A DNA stretch of 64,000 bases from Streptomyces pactum (lineage in GTDB: Bacteria > Actinomycetota > Actinomycetes > Streptomycetales > Streptomycetaceae), in NCBI RefSeq assembly GCF_016031615.1, contig NZ_JACYXC010000001.1, positions 806,001-870,000 of the forward strand, written 5' to 3'. The translations under genes and the position numbers were made by a program. Under the pieces are notes generated by a model that had not been told where the DNA came from, did no database searches, and saw nothing but the letters and a program-made list of their open reading frames with translations. Shown here piece after piece: positions 52,299 through 61,265 of the stretch (positions are counted from its first letter, which is position 1; the number at the start of each line of letters is the position of its first letter).

Positions 52299-55200
52299 CT
52301 ATTCGTCAAAAGCGCGCTGGATGAGGTTCTCGACGTCCAGGGCGTCGATCTCGTCGTCCAGGTCGTCCGCGAGGTCGTCCTCGTCGTCCCGCGGTCCGGT
52401 GTCCTCGGCGTCCTCCGGGAACAGCCGGTCCCGCAGGTGTTCCGCCAGGGCCGCCGGGGTCGGGTAGTTGTAGATCACCGTCGCCGGGATCTGCAGGCCC
52501 GTGTCCTTCTTGACCTCGTTGCGGAACTCCACCCCGCTCAGCGAGTCGAAGCCGATCTCCTTGAAGGACATGTCGGCGTCGATGTCGTCGGCGGACGGGT
52601 AGTCCAGCACCACCGCCGAGGTGGCGAGCAGCAGGTCCAGCAGCTCGCTCAGCTGTTCCTCGGGGGACAGCTCCGCCAGCCGCTGCACCAGCGGCGGTAC
52701 GGAGGGCTCCTCGGCACTCGGTTGCCGCGGCCCGGCCATGCCGCGCAGCAGCGCGGGCACCGTCTCCAGCTGCCGCAGCGCCGCCGGGTCGAGCACGGCG
52801 GGGACCACCGCCGCCGTGTCGAGGGCGAGCGCGGTGTCGAACAGCGCGGCGCCCCTGGCGGCGGACAGCGGCACGATGCCGTTGCGCCGGAACCGCGACA
52901 GGTCGACCTGGCCGAGCGTGCCCGCCATGCCCAGCTCCCACGGGCCCCAGGCGAGGGAGAGCGCGGGCAGCCCGGCGGACCTGCGGTACGCGGCCAGGGC
53001 GTCCAGGAAGGTGTTGGCCGCGGCGTAGTTCGCCTGGCCCGAGGTGCCGAGAGTGCCGGCGATGGACGAGTACAGCACGAACGCCGACAGCCCCAGGTCC
53101 CGGGTCAGTTCGTGCAGGTGCCAGGCGGCGTCCACCTTCGGCCGGAGCACCCGGTCGAGCTGCTGCGGCGTCAGCGCCTCCGCGCTGCCGTCGGCGAGCA
53201 CGCCGGCCAGGTGGACGACCGCGGTCAGCGGCGCCTCCTCCGGGATCCGCGCGATCTGCCCGGCCAGGGCGTCCCGGTCGGTCACGTCGCAGGCCGCCAG
53301 CGTGACCTCGGCACCGAGCGCGGTGAGTTCCGCGACCTGTTCGGCCGCGCCGGGCGCCGCCGACCCCTGCCGGCTGAGCAGCAGCAGGCGCCGCACCCCG
53401 TGCCCGGTCACCAGGTGCCGGGCGAACAGCGCGCCGAGACCACCCGTGGCGCCGGTGATCAGCACCGTGCCGTCCGGGTTCCAGGCCGGGCGCGGGTCCG
53501 TCGCCTGCGGTGCCGCGACCAGCCGCGGCACGTAGGTGACGCCCCGGCGGATGGCCAGCTGGGGTTCACCGGCCGGGTCCAGGGTCTCCAGCGCGCGCAG
53601 CGACTCCTCGTGGCCGTCGGTGTCCACCAGGACGAACTGGTCCGGGTGTTCGGTCTGCACCGACCGGACCAGGCCCCAGACCGGGGCGCAGGCCAGGTCG
53701 GGCGTCTCGTCCTCGGTGACCGCCACCGCGCCGCGCGTCACGACGACCCGCCGCGACCGGCCGAGCCGCTCGTCCCGCAGTGCCTTCTGCACCAGGCCGA
53801 GTACCTCCCGCACGGTCGCCCGCGCGGTGGCGGGGACGTCCGCGTCCTCGTCCGCGGCCACCCGCACGATCTCCAGGTCCGGTCGCGGCGCGCCGGGACC
53901 GGACGCCGCGGGCAGCGGCGTCCATGCGGTGGTGAACAGCGAGTCGGTGGCGGTGCCGCCGGTCAGCTGCTCCACGGAGGCCGGCATCAGCGCCAGCGAG
54001 TCCACGGTCAGCACCGGGGTGCCGTCGGGCCCGGTGACGTGCAGCGACACCTCCCGGTCGGCGGTGCGGGCGACCCGGACCCGCAGTTCCGTGCCGGCGG
54101 GGCCGTGGGAGGTCACCCCCGACCAGGCGTACGGCAGCAGCACCTGGCCGGGGTCGGCCGCGGTCAGCAGCGTCAGCACCGGGTGCAGCGCGGCGTCGAA
54201 CAGGGCCGGGTGGAGGCCGAAGCCGCCGGAGGCGTGCCGGACGTCGGCGGGGAGCCGGACCTCGCCGTACACCTCGTCGTCCAGGCGCCAGGCGGCGCGC
54301 AGCCCCCGGAACGCCTCGCCGTACGCGTAGCCGCGGTCGGCGAGCTCCGGGTAGAAGCCGGCCAGGTCGACCGGGGCGGCGCCGCGCGGGGGCCAGTCCT
54401 GCGGTCCGGACGCGTCCGGCGCCGGGGCCGCCTCGGCGGAGAGGAAGCCGGTCGCGTGTTCGGTCCAGGACCTCGGCCCGGCGGTGGCCGGGCGGGAGTG
54501 GATGCCGATGGGTCGCCGGCCCGAGTCCTCGGCCGCGCCGACGACGATCTGGAGCCGGACCGGGTCGTCGTGGAGGGTCAGCGGTGCCCGCAGGGTGAGT
54601 TCCTCGATGCCCCGGCACCCGGCCTCGTCCGTGGCGTGCAGCGCCATCTCCAGGAACGCCGCCCCGGGGAACACCACGTTGCCGAAGATGGCGTGGTCGG
54701 CCAGCCACCGCTCGTCGGCCGGGGAGAGCAGCCCGCTCAGGAGCAGCTGGTCACCGACGGCGAGGTCGGTGCCGGCGGCCAGGAACGGGTGGTCGACCGG
54801 GGCGAGACCGGCGCCGGTGACGTCGCTCCCGGGCTTCGGGGGCTCCACCCAGTACCGCTGCCGGTCGAAGGCGTAGGTGGGCAGGTCGACCTGGCGCCCG
54901 GTGACACCGGTGGCGGTGAGGTAGGACGCCCAGTCGACGGTCACGCCCGCCACGTGCAGCCGTGCCAGGGCCTCCACCGCGGAGCGCGCCTCGGACCGGT
55001 CCTTGCGGGCCAGCGCGACCACGGGCAGGTCGGGTGCCGCGTCGGCCAGGGTCTCCCGCGCCATGGCGGCCAGCACCCCGTCGGGGCCCACCTCGACCAG
55101 GACCTCGGCACCGGCCGCCAGCGTGGCCCGCACCCCGTCGGCGAAGCGCACGGCCTCCCGGACGTGCCGCACCCAGTACTCCGGCCGCTCCAGGGCGCCG

Positions 55201-58200
55201 TCCCCGGCCGGGCCGCCGGTCACGTTGGAGATGACCGGGATGCGCGGCGCGGCGTACGCCACCGACTCCGCCACCTGCCGGAACTCCTCCAGCATCGGCT
55301 CCATCAGCGGGGAGTGGAAGGCGTGCGAGACCCGGAGCCGCTGCGTCTTGCGGCCCTGGTCGGCGAAGGCCGCCCGGATCTCCAGCACGGCGTCCTCGGC
55401 GCCGGAGACGACCACCGAGGCGGGGCCGTTCACCGCGGCGACCGAGACCAGGCCGCCGTGGCCCTCCAGGGCCGCGCGGACCTCCTCCTCGGTGGCCTGG
55501 ACGGCCACCATCGCCCCGCCGCGCGGCAGTTCCTGCATCAGCCGGCCGCGGGCGGCCACCAGGCGGGCCGCGTCGTCGAGCGAGAAGACCCCCGCCACGT
55601 GCGCGGCGGCCAGTTCGCCGATCGAGTGGCCCACCAGGACCGCGGGGGTGACCCCCAGCGATTCCAGCAGCCGGAACGCCGCCACCTCGAAGGCGAAGAG
55701 CGCGGGCTGGGTGATCGCCGTCTCGTCCAGCAGCCGCGCCCGGTCCGAACCGGGCTCCGCCGCCACCACGTCGTCGATCGAGTGCTCCAGCAGCGGGGCG
55801 AACGCGGCACCGACCGCCTGCCAGGCCTCGGCGAACACCGGGAAGGTACGCACCAGTTCACGGCTCATGCCGAGGCGCTGGCTGCCCTGCCCGGAGAACA
55901 GGACGCCGACGTCCGGCGCGGTGGACGCGGTGCCGACGACGAGCCCCGAGGCCCGGTCGCCCCTGGACAGCGCCTCCAGGCCGGAGAGCAGCTCCGCCCG
56001 CCCGGTGCCCAGCACCACCGCGCGGTGCTCGAACGCCGTGCGCCCGGTGGCCAGGGAGACCGCCACATCGGCCACCCCGGGGGCCGGGTCGCCGGACACC
56101 GCCGCCCGCAGCCGCTCCGCCTGCCGCGGCAGTACGGCGGCGCTGCGCGCGGACACCAGCCACGGCACGATGCCGGCCGGCTCGGCCGGGGCGGGCCGGG
56201 CCTCCGGCTCCGCCGGCCCGTCCGGCTCGCCCGGGTCACCCTGTTCGAGGATGACGTGCGCGTTGGTGCCGCTGATGCCGAACGACGAGACGCCGGCCCG
56301 CCGGGGCCGGCCGGCCTCGGGCCAGGCCCGCTCCTCGGTGAGGAGCTCCACGGCGCCCGAGGACCAGTCGACGTGGTGGGAGGGCTCGTCCACGTGCAGC
56401 GTCCGCGGCAGGACGCCGTGGCGCATCGCCATGACCATCTTGATCACGCCCGCGGCGCCGGCGGCGGCCTGGGTGTGCCCGATGTTGGACTTCACCGACC
56501 CCAGCCACAGCGGGTCCTCGCGGTCCTGCCCGTAGGTGGCCAGCAGCGCCTGGGCCTCGATCGGGTCGCCCAGGGTGGTGCCGGTGCCGTGCGCCTCGAC
56601 GGCGTCCACGTCGCCGGTGGACAGACCCGCGCCGGCCAGTGCCTGCCGGATCACCCGCTCCTGCGAGGGGCCGTTCGGGGCGGTCAGCCCGTTGCTCTCG
56701 CCGTCCTGGTTGACGGCCGAGCCGCGCAGCACGGCCAGTACCCGGTGGCCGTTGCGGCGCGCGTCCGACAGCCGCTCCAGCACCAGCACGCCCACGCCCT
56801 CGGACCAGCCGGTGCCGTCGGCCGCGTCGGAGAAGGCCTTGCACCGGCCGTCGGCCGCGAGCCCGCCCTGCCGGGCGAACTCCACGAAGATCCCGGGCGT
56901 GGACATCACCGTGACGCCGCCGGCCAGGGCCAGCGAGCAGTCCCCCGACCGCAGGGACCGGGCCGCCAGGTGGATCGCCACCAGCGACGAGGAGCACGCG
57001 GTGTCCACGCTCACCGCGGGGCCTTCGAGGCCCAGGGCGTAGGCGACCCGCCCGGACACCACGCTGGAGGCGCCGCCGGTCAGGGCGTGGCCGCCGAGGT
57101 TCTCCGGGACGTCGTGCAGGCGCGGGAGGTAGTCCTGGCTCATCGCCCCCATGAAGACCGCGGTCCGGCTGCGGCGCAGCGCGGCCGGGTCCTGGCCGGC
57201 GCGCTCCAGCGCCTCCCAGGCCACTTCCAGCACCAGCCGCTGCTGGGGGTCCATCGTCAGCGCCTCGCGCGGGCTGATGCGGAAGAAGCCCGCGTCGAAG
57301 TCCGTGGCGCCGTCGAGGAATCCGCCCTCCCGGGCGTATGCCGCGCCGCGGTCCGGGTGCCAGCCGCGGTCCTCGGGGAACGGCGCGATGGCGTCCGCCC
57401 CTTCGGAGACCAGCCGCCACAGGTCCTCGGGGGAGGCCACGCCGCCGGGCAGCCGGCAGCTCATGCCGATGATCGCGATCGGATCGTCGGCGGCGCCCGC
57501 GGGGGCCGCCTCGGTGGCGGGCCGGTCGGCGGCGCCGCCGGACAGCTGCGCGCGCAGGTGCCGCACGAGCACCGTGGGGGTCGGGTGGTCGAAGAGCAGC
57601 GAGGTCGGCATCCGCAGCCCGGTGGCGGTGTTCAGCCGGTCGCGCAGCTGTACCGCGGTCACCGAGTCGAAGCCGAGTTCCTTGAAGGTGGCGTCGGGTT
57701 CGACCAGCTTGGGGTCGGCGTGCCCGAGCACGGCCGCCGTGTGGGAGCGGACCAGCGACCACAGCTGCTGTTCGGACAGGTGCGGGGAGCGCTCCGGTTC
57801 CGGCTCCGCCTCCTCGGTCACCGCCGCGGCGGCGCCGGCCGGCAGCGGCGCGGCCGGCTCCGCGCGCTCCCCGGTGACCCAGTACGGCTGCCGCTGGAAG
57901 GCGTAGGTGGGCAGCTGTACGCGGCGGCCGCCGGCCAGGAAGGGCCGCCAGTCCACCGCCACGCCCTTGGTGTACAGCTCGGCCGCGGACAGCAGCAGGC
58001 GCCGCGGTTCGTCCTCGTTGCGGCGCAGCGTGCCCTGGACCACCGCGGTGTCCACGGTGTCCTGGATGGCCATGGTGAGCACCGGGTGCGGGCTGACCTC
58101 CACGAACACCGCGTGGCCCGCGGCGGCCAGCACCTCGACGGTCTCCGCCAGCCGTACCTCCTGCCGGAGGTTGCGGTACCAGTACTCGGCGTCCAGGGCG

Positions 58201-60437
58201 CTCGCGTCCAGGCGTCCGCCGGTGACGGTGGAGTAGAACGCGACACCGCTGTCGGTGGCAGTGATGCCCTCGGCGACGCGCAGCACCTCGTCCCGGATGG
58301 TCTCCACCTGCGCGGAGTGGGACGCGTAGTCGACGGGGATGAGGCGGGCACGGGTGCCGCGCGCCTCGCACTCGGCCACCACCGCGCGCACCGCCTCCGT
58401 CTCGCCGGAGATGACGACCGCGTTGGGGCCGTTGACCGCGGCGACCGAGACCCGGCCCCGGTCCACGTCCCCGGCGGGCATGGCCAGCGAGGCCATCGTC
58501 CCGTGCCCGGAGAGCCCGGCGGCGATGGCGAGGCTGCGCCCGACCGACAGCCGCAGGCCGTCGGCCAGGGAGATGATGCCGGCCGCGCAGGCGGCGGCGA
58601 TCTCGCCCTGCGAGTGGCCCACGACGGCGTCGGGCACCAGGCCGGCCGAGCGCCACACCTCGGCCAGCGAGACCATCACCGCGAACAGGGTGGGCTGTAC
58701 CACGTCCACGCGCGCCAGCGCGGCCTCGTCGTCGAGGACGTCCCGCAGCGACCAGTCCACCAGGCCGTCCAGCAGCCGCTCGCACTCGTCCATCCGGGCG
58801 GCGAACGCCGGGGAGGACTCCCACAGTCCGCGCGCCATGCCGGTCCACTGGGACCCCTGGCCGGGGAACACCCAGACCACGCCGGACCCGGCGGTGGCGG
58901 CGCCGGCGGCGACGTTCGCCCCGGCCCCGCCGGCCGCCAGCGCGGACAGTCCCTCCAGCAGTTCGGCGCGGTCGGCGGCGACGACGACCCCGCGGTGCTT
59001 GAGCGCCGACCGGGTCGTCACCGTGGAGTGGCCGATGTCCGCCGTGCGCAGGCCGGGGTCGGCCGCCACCCACTCCCGCAGCCGTTCCGCCTGGGCGCGC
59101 AGCGCCGCGGCGGACCTGCCGGAGACCACCACCGGGACCGGGGAGGAGCTCTCCGGCGCGGGTTCCGGCTCGGGTGCGGCCGGGTGGTCGGCTACGACGA
59201 GGTGGCAGTTGGTGCCGCCGACGCCGAAGGAGCTGACGCCGGCGAGCCGGCGGCCCTCGGGCCACGGGGTGGTGGCCGCGTTCACCCGGAGCTTCCACTC
59301 CTCCATCGGGATCGACGGGTGCGGCTCGGCGAAGTTGAGGCTCGCCGGGAGGACTCCGTGCTTCACCGACAGCGCGACCTTGATCAGGCCGATGACCCCG
59401 GCGGCCGCGTCGAGGTGCCCGATGTTGGTCTTCACCGAGCCGACCAGCAGCGGCTCCGCGGCGTCCCGGGACGGGCCGAACACCGAGCCGAGCGCGCCCG
59501 CCTCGACCGGGTCGCCCGCCCTGGTGCCGGTGCCGTGCAGCTCGACGTACCGCACCCACCCGGGCTCCACCCCGGACCGGGCGTACGCCTCCCGGAGCAG
59601 GGCCTGCTGGGCGTCGCTGTCGGGCACGGTCAGCGCCTGGCCGTCACCGTCGTGGTTCACCGCCCCGCCGAGCAGGACGCAGTGGATCGGGTCGCCGTCG
59701 GCGACCGCGTCCGCCAGGCGCTTGAGGACCACCACGCCGGCGCCCTCGCCCCGGACGAAGCCGTTGGCGCGCGCGTCGAAGGTGTAGCTGCGGCAGTCAG
59801 GTGACAGCGCGCCCGCCCGGGCCAGGGCGAGCGTGCTCTCCGGCACCAGGTTCAGGTGGACGCCGCCCGCCAGGGCCAGGCCGGCGGCTCCCGACAGCAG
59901 GCTCTCGCACGCCATGTGCACGGCCACCAGGGAGGACGACTGCGCGGTGTCCACCGTGACGCTCGGTCCGTGGAGGCCGAGCTGGTGGGAGATCCGGTTG
60001 GCGATCACCCCCCGGCTCAGGCCGGCCAGCGAGTGGTGGGACACCGCGTCGGGGCCGTGCCGGTGGACCAGCGAGGCGTAGTCGTCGCCCGTGGCGCCGA
60101 GGAAGACCGCGGTGGTGCTGCCGCGCAGGCTCTCCGGTGCGGTACGGGCGTCCTCCAGCGCCTCCCAGCTCAGTTCGAGTGCCAGGCGCTGGCGCGGGTC
60201 CATGGCCGCGGCCTCGCGCGGGGATATGCCGAAGAAGCCGGCGTCGAACTCGGCGACGCGCTCGACGAACCCGCCCCGGCGGAAGCGCGCCAGCTCGGGA
60301 GCGTCGTACCCCCTCTCCGCCGGGGCGTCGGTGATCGCGTCCACGCCGTCGCACAGCATCTGCCAGAACCCGCGGATGCCGTCGGCGCCGGGGACCCGGC
60401 ACGACATCCCGACGACCGCAACGGCGCGGTCGTCCAT
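52299..60437 (-). CDS. Type I polyketide synthase: KSQ-AT-ACP loading module and KS-AT-DH-KR-ACP module
   Basis: A 2,712-residue modular synthase. The loading module has a ketosynthase (about 4-420) whose active-site cysteine is replaced by glutamine (VDTAQSSSL, Q166; bases 59940-59942), the KSQ type that decarboxylates the starter. Its acyltransferase (about 520-830) has GHSQGE and YASH, the methylmalonyl-CoA signature. An ACP follows (GFDSV, serine 925). The extension module has KS (C1148 in DTACSSSL), an AT with GHSIGE and HAFH (malonyl-CoA), DH (H1915 in HAIFGNVVFP and D2081 in LFDAALHP), KR (TGATGGLG near 2328, Y2472; B-type by its LAD motif), ACP (S2632) and an acidic docking tail. The predicted product is a 2-pentenoyl thioester. 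ATG 60437 has GAAGGA upstream. Confidence 0.95.
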   Translation of the reverse strand: MDDRAVAVVGMSCRVPGADGIRGFWQMLCDGVDAITDAPAERGYDAPELARFRRGGFVERVAEFDAGFFGISPREAAAMDPRQRLALELSWEALEDARTAPESLRGSTTAVFLGATGDDYASLVHRHGPDAVSHHSLAGLSRGVIANRISHQLGLHGPSVTVDTAQSSSLVAVHMACESLLSGAAGLALAGGVHLNLVPESTLALARAGALSPDCRSYTFDARANGFVRGEGAGVVVLKRLADAVADGDPIHCVLLGGAVNHDGDGQALTVPDSDAQQALLREAYARSGVEPGWVRYVELHGTGTRAGDPVEAGALGSVFGPSRDAAEPLLVGSVKTNIGHLDAAAGVIGLIKVALSVKHGVLPASLNFAEPHPSIPMEEWKLRVNAATTPWPEGRRLAGVSSFGVGGTNCHLVVADHPAAPEPEPAPESSSPVPVVVSGRSAAALRAQAERLREWVAADPGLRTADIGHSTVTTRSALKHRGVVVAADRAELLEGLSALAAGGAGANVAAGAATAGSGVVWVFPGQGSQWTGMARGLWESSPAFAARMDECERLLDGLVDWSLRDVLDDEAALARVDVVQPTLFAVMVSLAEVWRSAGLVPDAVVGHSQGEIAAACAAGIISLADGLRLSVGRSLAIAAGLSGHGTMASLAMPAGDVDRGRVSVAAVNGPNAVVISGETEAVRAVVAECEARGTRARLIPVDYASHSAQVETIRDEVLRVAEGITATDSGVAFYSTVTGGRLDASALDAEYWYRNLRQEVRLAETVEVLAAAGHAVFVEVSPHPVLTMAIQDTVDTAVVQGTLRRNEDEPRRLLLSAAELYTKGVAVDWRPFLAGGRRVQLPTYAFQRQPYWVTGERAEPAAPLPAGAAAAVTEEAEPEPERSPHLSEQQLWSLVRSHTAAVLGHADPKLVEPDATFKELGFDSVTAVQLRDRLNTATGLRMPTSLLFDHPTPTVLVRHLRAQLSGGAADRPATEAAPAGAADDPIAIIGMSCRLPGGVASPEDLWRLVSEGADAIAPFPEDRGWHPDRGAAYAREGGFLDGATDFDAGFFRISPREALTMDPQQRLVLEVAWEALERAGQDPAALRRSRTAVFMGAMSQDYLPRLHDVPENLGGHALTGGASSVVSGRVAYALGLEGPAVSVDTACSSSLVAIHLAARSLRSGDCSLALAGGVTVMSTPGIFVEFARQGGLAADGRCKAFSDAADGTGWSEGVGVLVLERLSDARRNGHRVLAVLRGSAVNQDGESNGLTAPNGPSQERVIRQALAGAGLSTGDVDAVEAHGTGTTLGDPIEAQALLATYGQDREDPLWLGSVKSNIGHTQAAAGAAGVIKMVMAMRHGVLPRTLHVDEPSHHVDWSSGAVELLTEERAWPEAGRPRRAGVSSFGISGTNAHVILEQGDPGEPDGPAEPEARPAPAEPAGIVPWLVSARSAAVLPRQAERLRAAVSGDPAPGVADVAVSLATGRTAFEHRAVVLGTGRAELLSGLEALSRGDRASGLVVGTASTAPDVGVLFSGQGSQRLGMSRELVRTFPVFAEAWQAVGAAFAPLLEHSIDDVVAAEPGSDRARLLDETAITQPALFAFEVAAFRLLESLGVTPAVLVGHSIGELAAAHVAGVFSLDDAARLVAARGRLMQELPRGGAMVAVQATEEEVRAALEGHGGLVSVAAVNGPASVVVSGAEDAVLEIRAAFADQGRKTQRLRVSHAFHSPLMEPMLEEFRQVAESVAYAAPRIPVISNVTGGPAGDGALERPEYWVRHVREAVRFADGVRATLAAGAEVLVEVGPDGVLAAMARETLADAAPDLPVVALARKDRSEARSAVEALARLHVAGVTVDWASYLTATGVTGRQVDLPTYAFDRQRYWVEPPKPGSDVTGAGLAPVDHPFLAAGTDLAVGDQLLLSGLLSPADERWLADHAIFGNVVFPGAAFLEMALHATDEAGCRGIEELTLRAPLTLHDDPVRLQIVVGAAEDSGRRPIGIHSRPATAGPRSWTEHATGFLSAEAAPAPDASGPQDWPPRGAAPVDLAGFYPELADRGYAYGEAFRGLRAAWRLDDEVYGEVRLPADVRHASGGFGLHPALFDAALHPVLTLLTAADPGQVLLPYAWSGVTSHGPAGTELRVRVARTADREVSLHVTGPDGTPVLTVDSLALMPASVEQLTGGTATDSLFTTAWTPLPAASGPGAPRPDLEIVRVAADEDADVPATARATVREVLGLVQKALRDERLGRSRRVVVTRGAVAVTEDETPDLACAPVWGLVRSVQTEHPDQFVLVDTDGHEESLRALETLDPAGEPQLAIRRGVTYVPRLVAAPQATDPRPAWNPDGTVLITGATGGLGALFARHLVTGHGVRRLLLLSRQGSAAPGAAEQVAELTALGAEVTLAACDVTDRDALAGQIARIPEEAPLTAVVHLAGVLADGSAEALTPQQLDRVLRPKVDAAWHLHELTRDLGLSAFVLYSSIAGTLGTSGQANYAAANTFLDALAAYRRSAGLPALSLAWGPWELGMAGTLGQVDLSRFRRNGIVPLSAARGAALFDTALALDTAAVVPAVLDPAALRQLETVPALLRGMAGPRQPSAEEPSVPPLVQRLAELSPEEQLSELLDLLLATSAVVLDYPSADDIDADMSFKEIGFDSLSGVEFRNEVKKDTGLQIPATVIYNYPTPAALAEHLRDRLFPEDAEDTGPRDDEDDLADDLDDEIDALDVENLIQRAFDE

Positions 60438-60683
60438 GGGTGTCCTTCGGCCATCGGGCCGTCGTTCGGCCTCGTTCTCGTGCATTGGTTCCGGATCTCC
60501 CGTTCCCGATTGAGCCTGATGGACGGAACCCCGAGGCTCGTGAACTGATATCTGACGTGCGGCGCGGCGTGCGCGGTGACGCGTACGGCGACGTGTGCGG
60601 CGACGTGTGTGCGGCGGGGGCGCCGCGGCGCGGGCCGTCGCGCCGCGGCGTCCGCGGGCGCGGCTGCTACGGACGCGCCCGGA
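60438..60683. other. Non-coding gap between DUF2867 and PKS genes
   Basis: 246 bp with a short 12-bp tandem repeat. It may hold an internal promoter for the loading PKS gene; none is clear. Confidence 0.45.
60558..60617. repeat. 12-bp tandem repeat, about five copies
   Basis: Units resembling GTGTGCGGCGAC follow each other with several mismatches, ahead of the PKS gene. Confidence 0.6.
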
Positions 60684-61265
60684 TCACGGTTCGGCCCCCG
60701 CTCTCCACCTGCGGCCGATGGTGTCCAGCACGCGCGGGTACACCAGCGCGTACCGGAACGGCAGGATGCCGGCCATGTAGGCCTCCCCCAGCAGGCCATT
60801 GGGCTTCACCAGCGCGGTCATCTGGGCGTGGTAGCCGTCCCTGCCGTCCCGGACCCAGCCGATGTGCATCAGCGTGTGCACGGTCCGGTTGGCCAGCTCC
60901 GCCACCCATTCGTCGCGGGTCTGGTAGACCGACGTGAACGGGTAGCTGCGCATGTCCGGCCCGGGGACCGCGCGCAGGTCGTCGGGCAGCCGGTCGCGCA
61001 GCGACGGCACCCGCCCGCCGACCCCCTCCTCGGAGTCGTCCCAGCCGAGCACCTCCCCCAGCTTCCAGCGGACCGTGAAGAGGGTGCGCACGACGACGTT
61101 CTCGATCTCGTCGCCGCCGGCCATCTGCCGCACCAGCCGGTCGAGGTCGTCCGGACCCCCGGGCGTCGGCAGCGCCCACACGTCCTCGACCCTGAAGTCG
61201 GGGGCGATCTCGTGGATCCGCCAGGGCCGCGTGGTGTGCGCGGTCTTCGGGAGCCGCACCGTCAC
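60684..61265 (-). CDS. DUF2867 domain-containing protein in the PKS cluster
   Basis: A 193-residue soluble protein that matches DUF2867 over its length (the family often occurs as a C-terminal partner of NAD-binding oxidoreductases). HTLMHIGWVRDGRDGYHAQM and GILPFRYALVYPRVLDTIGR are the most conserved-looking parts. GTG 61265 overlaps the stop of the upstream PKS gene by four bases, so it is translated together with it. A direct role in tailoring or off-loading is possible but unproven. It is an uncommon partner of a PKS. Confidence 0.8.
   Translation of the reverse strand: MTVRLPKTAHTTRPWRIHEIAPDFRVEDVWALPTPGGPDDLDRLVRQMAGGDEIENVVVRTLFTVRWKLGEVLGWDDSEEGVGGRVPSLRDRLPDDLRAVPGPDMRSYPFTSVYQTRDEWVAELANRTVHTLMHIGWVRDGRDGYHAQMTALVKPNGLLGEAYMAGILPFRYALVYPRVLDTIGRRWRAGAEP

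Noticed and set aside
50991..59804. A 2,937-codon open frame on the plus strand opposite the PKS gene
   Set aside because: It mirrors the strong third-position GC bias of the PKS gene. Its translation has no domains and is a shadow of the real gene.
60438..60485. Longer N-terminus of the loading PKS from 60485
   Set aside because: The GAAGGA site fits the ATG at 60437, and the extra 16 residues do not resemble a docking domain. KSQ loaders normally start close to the KS.
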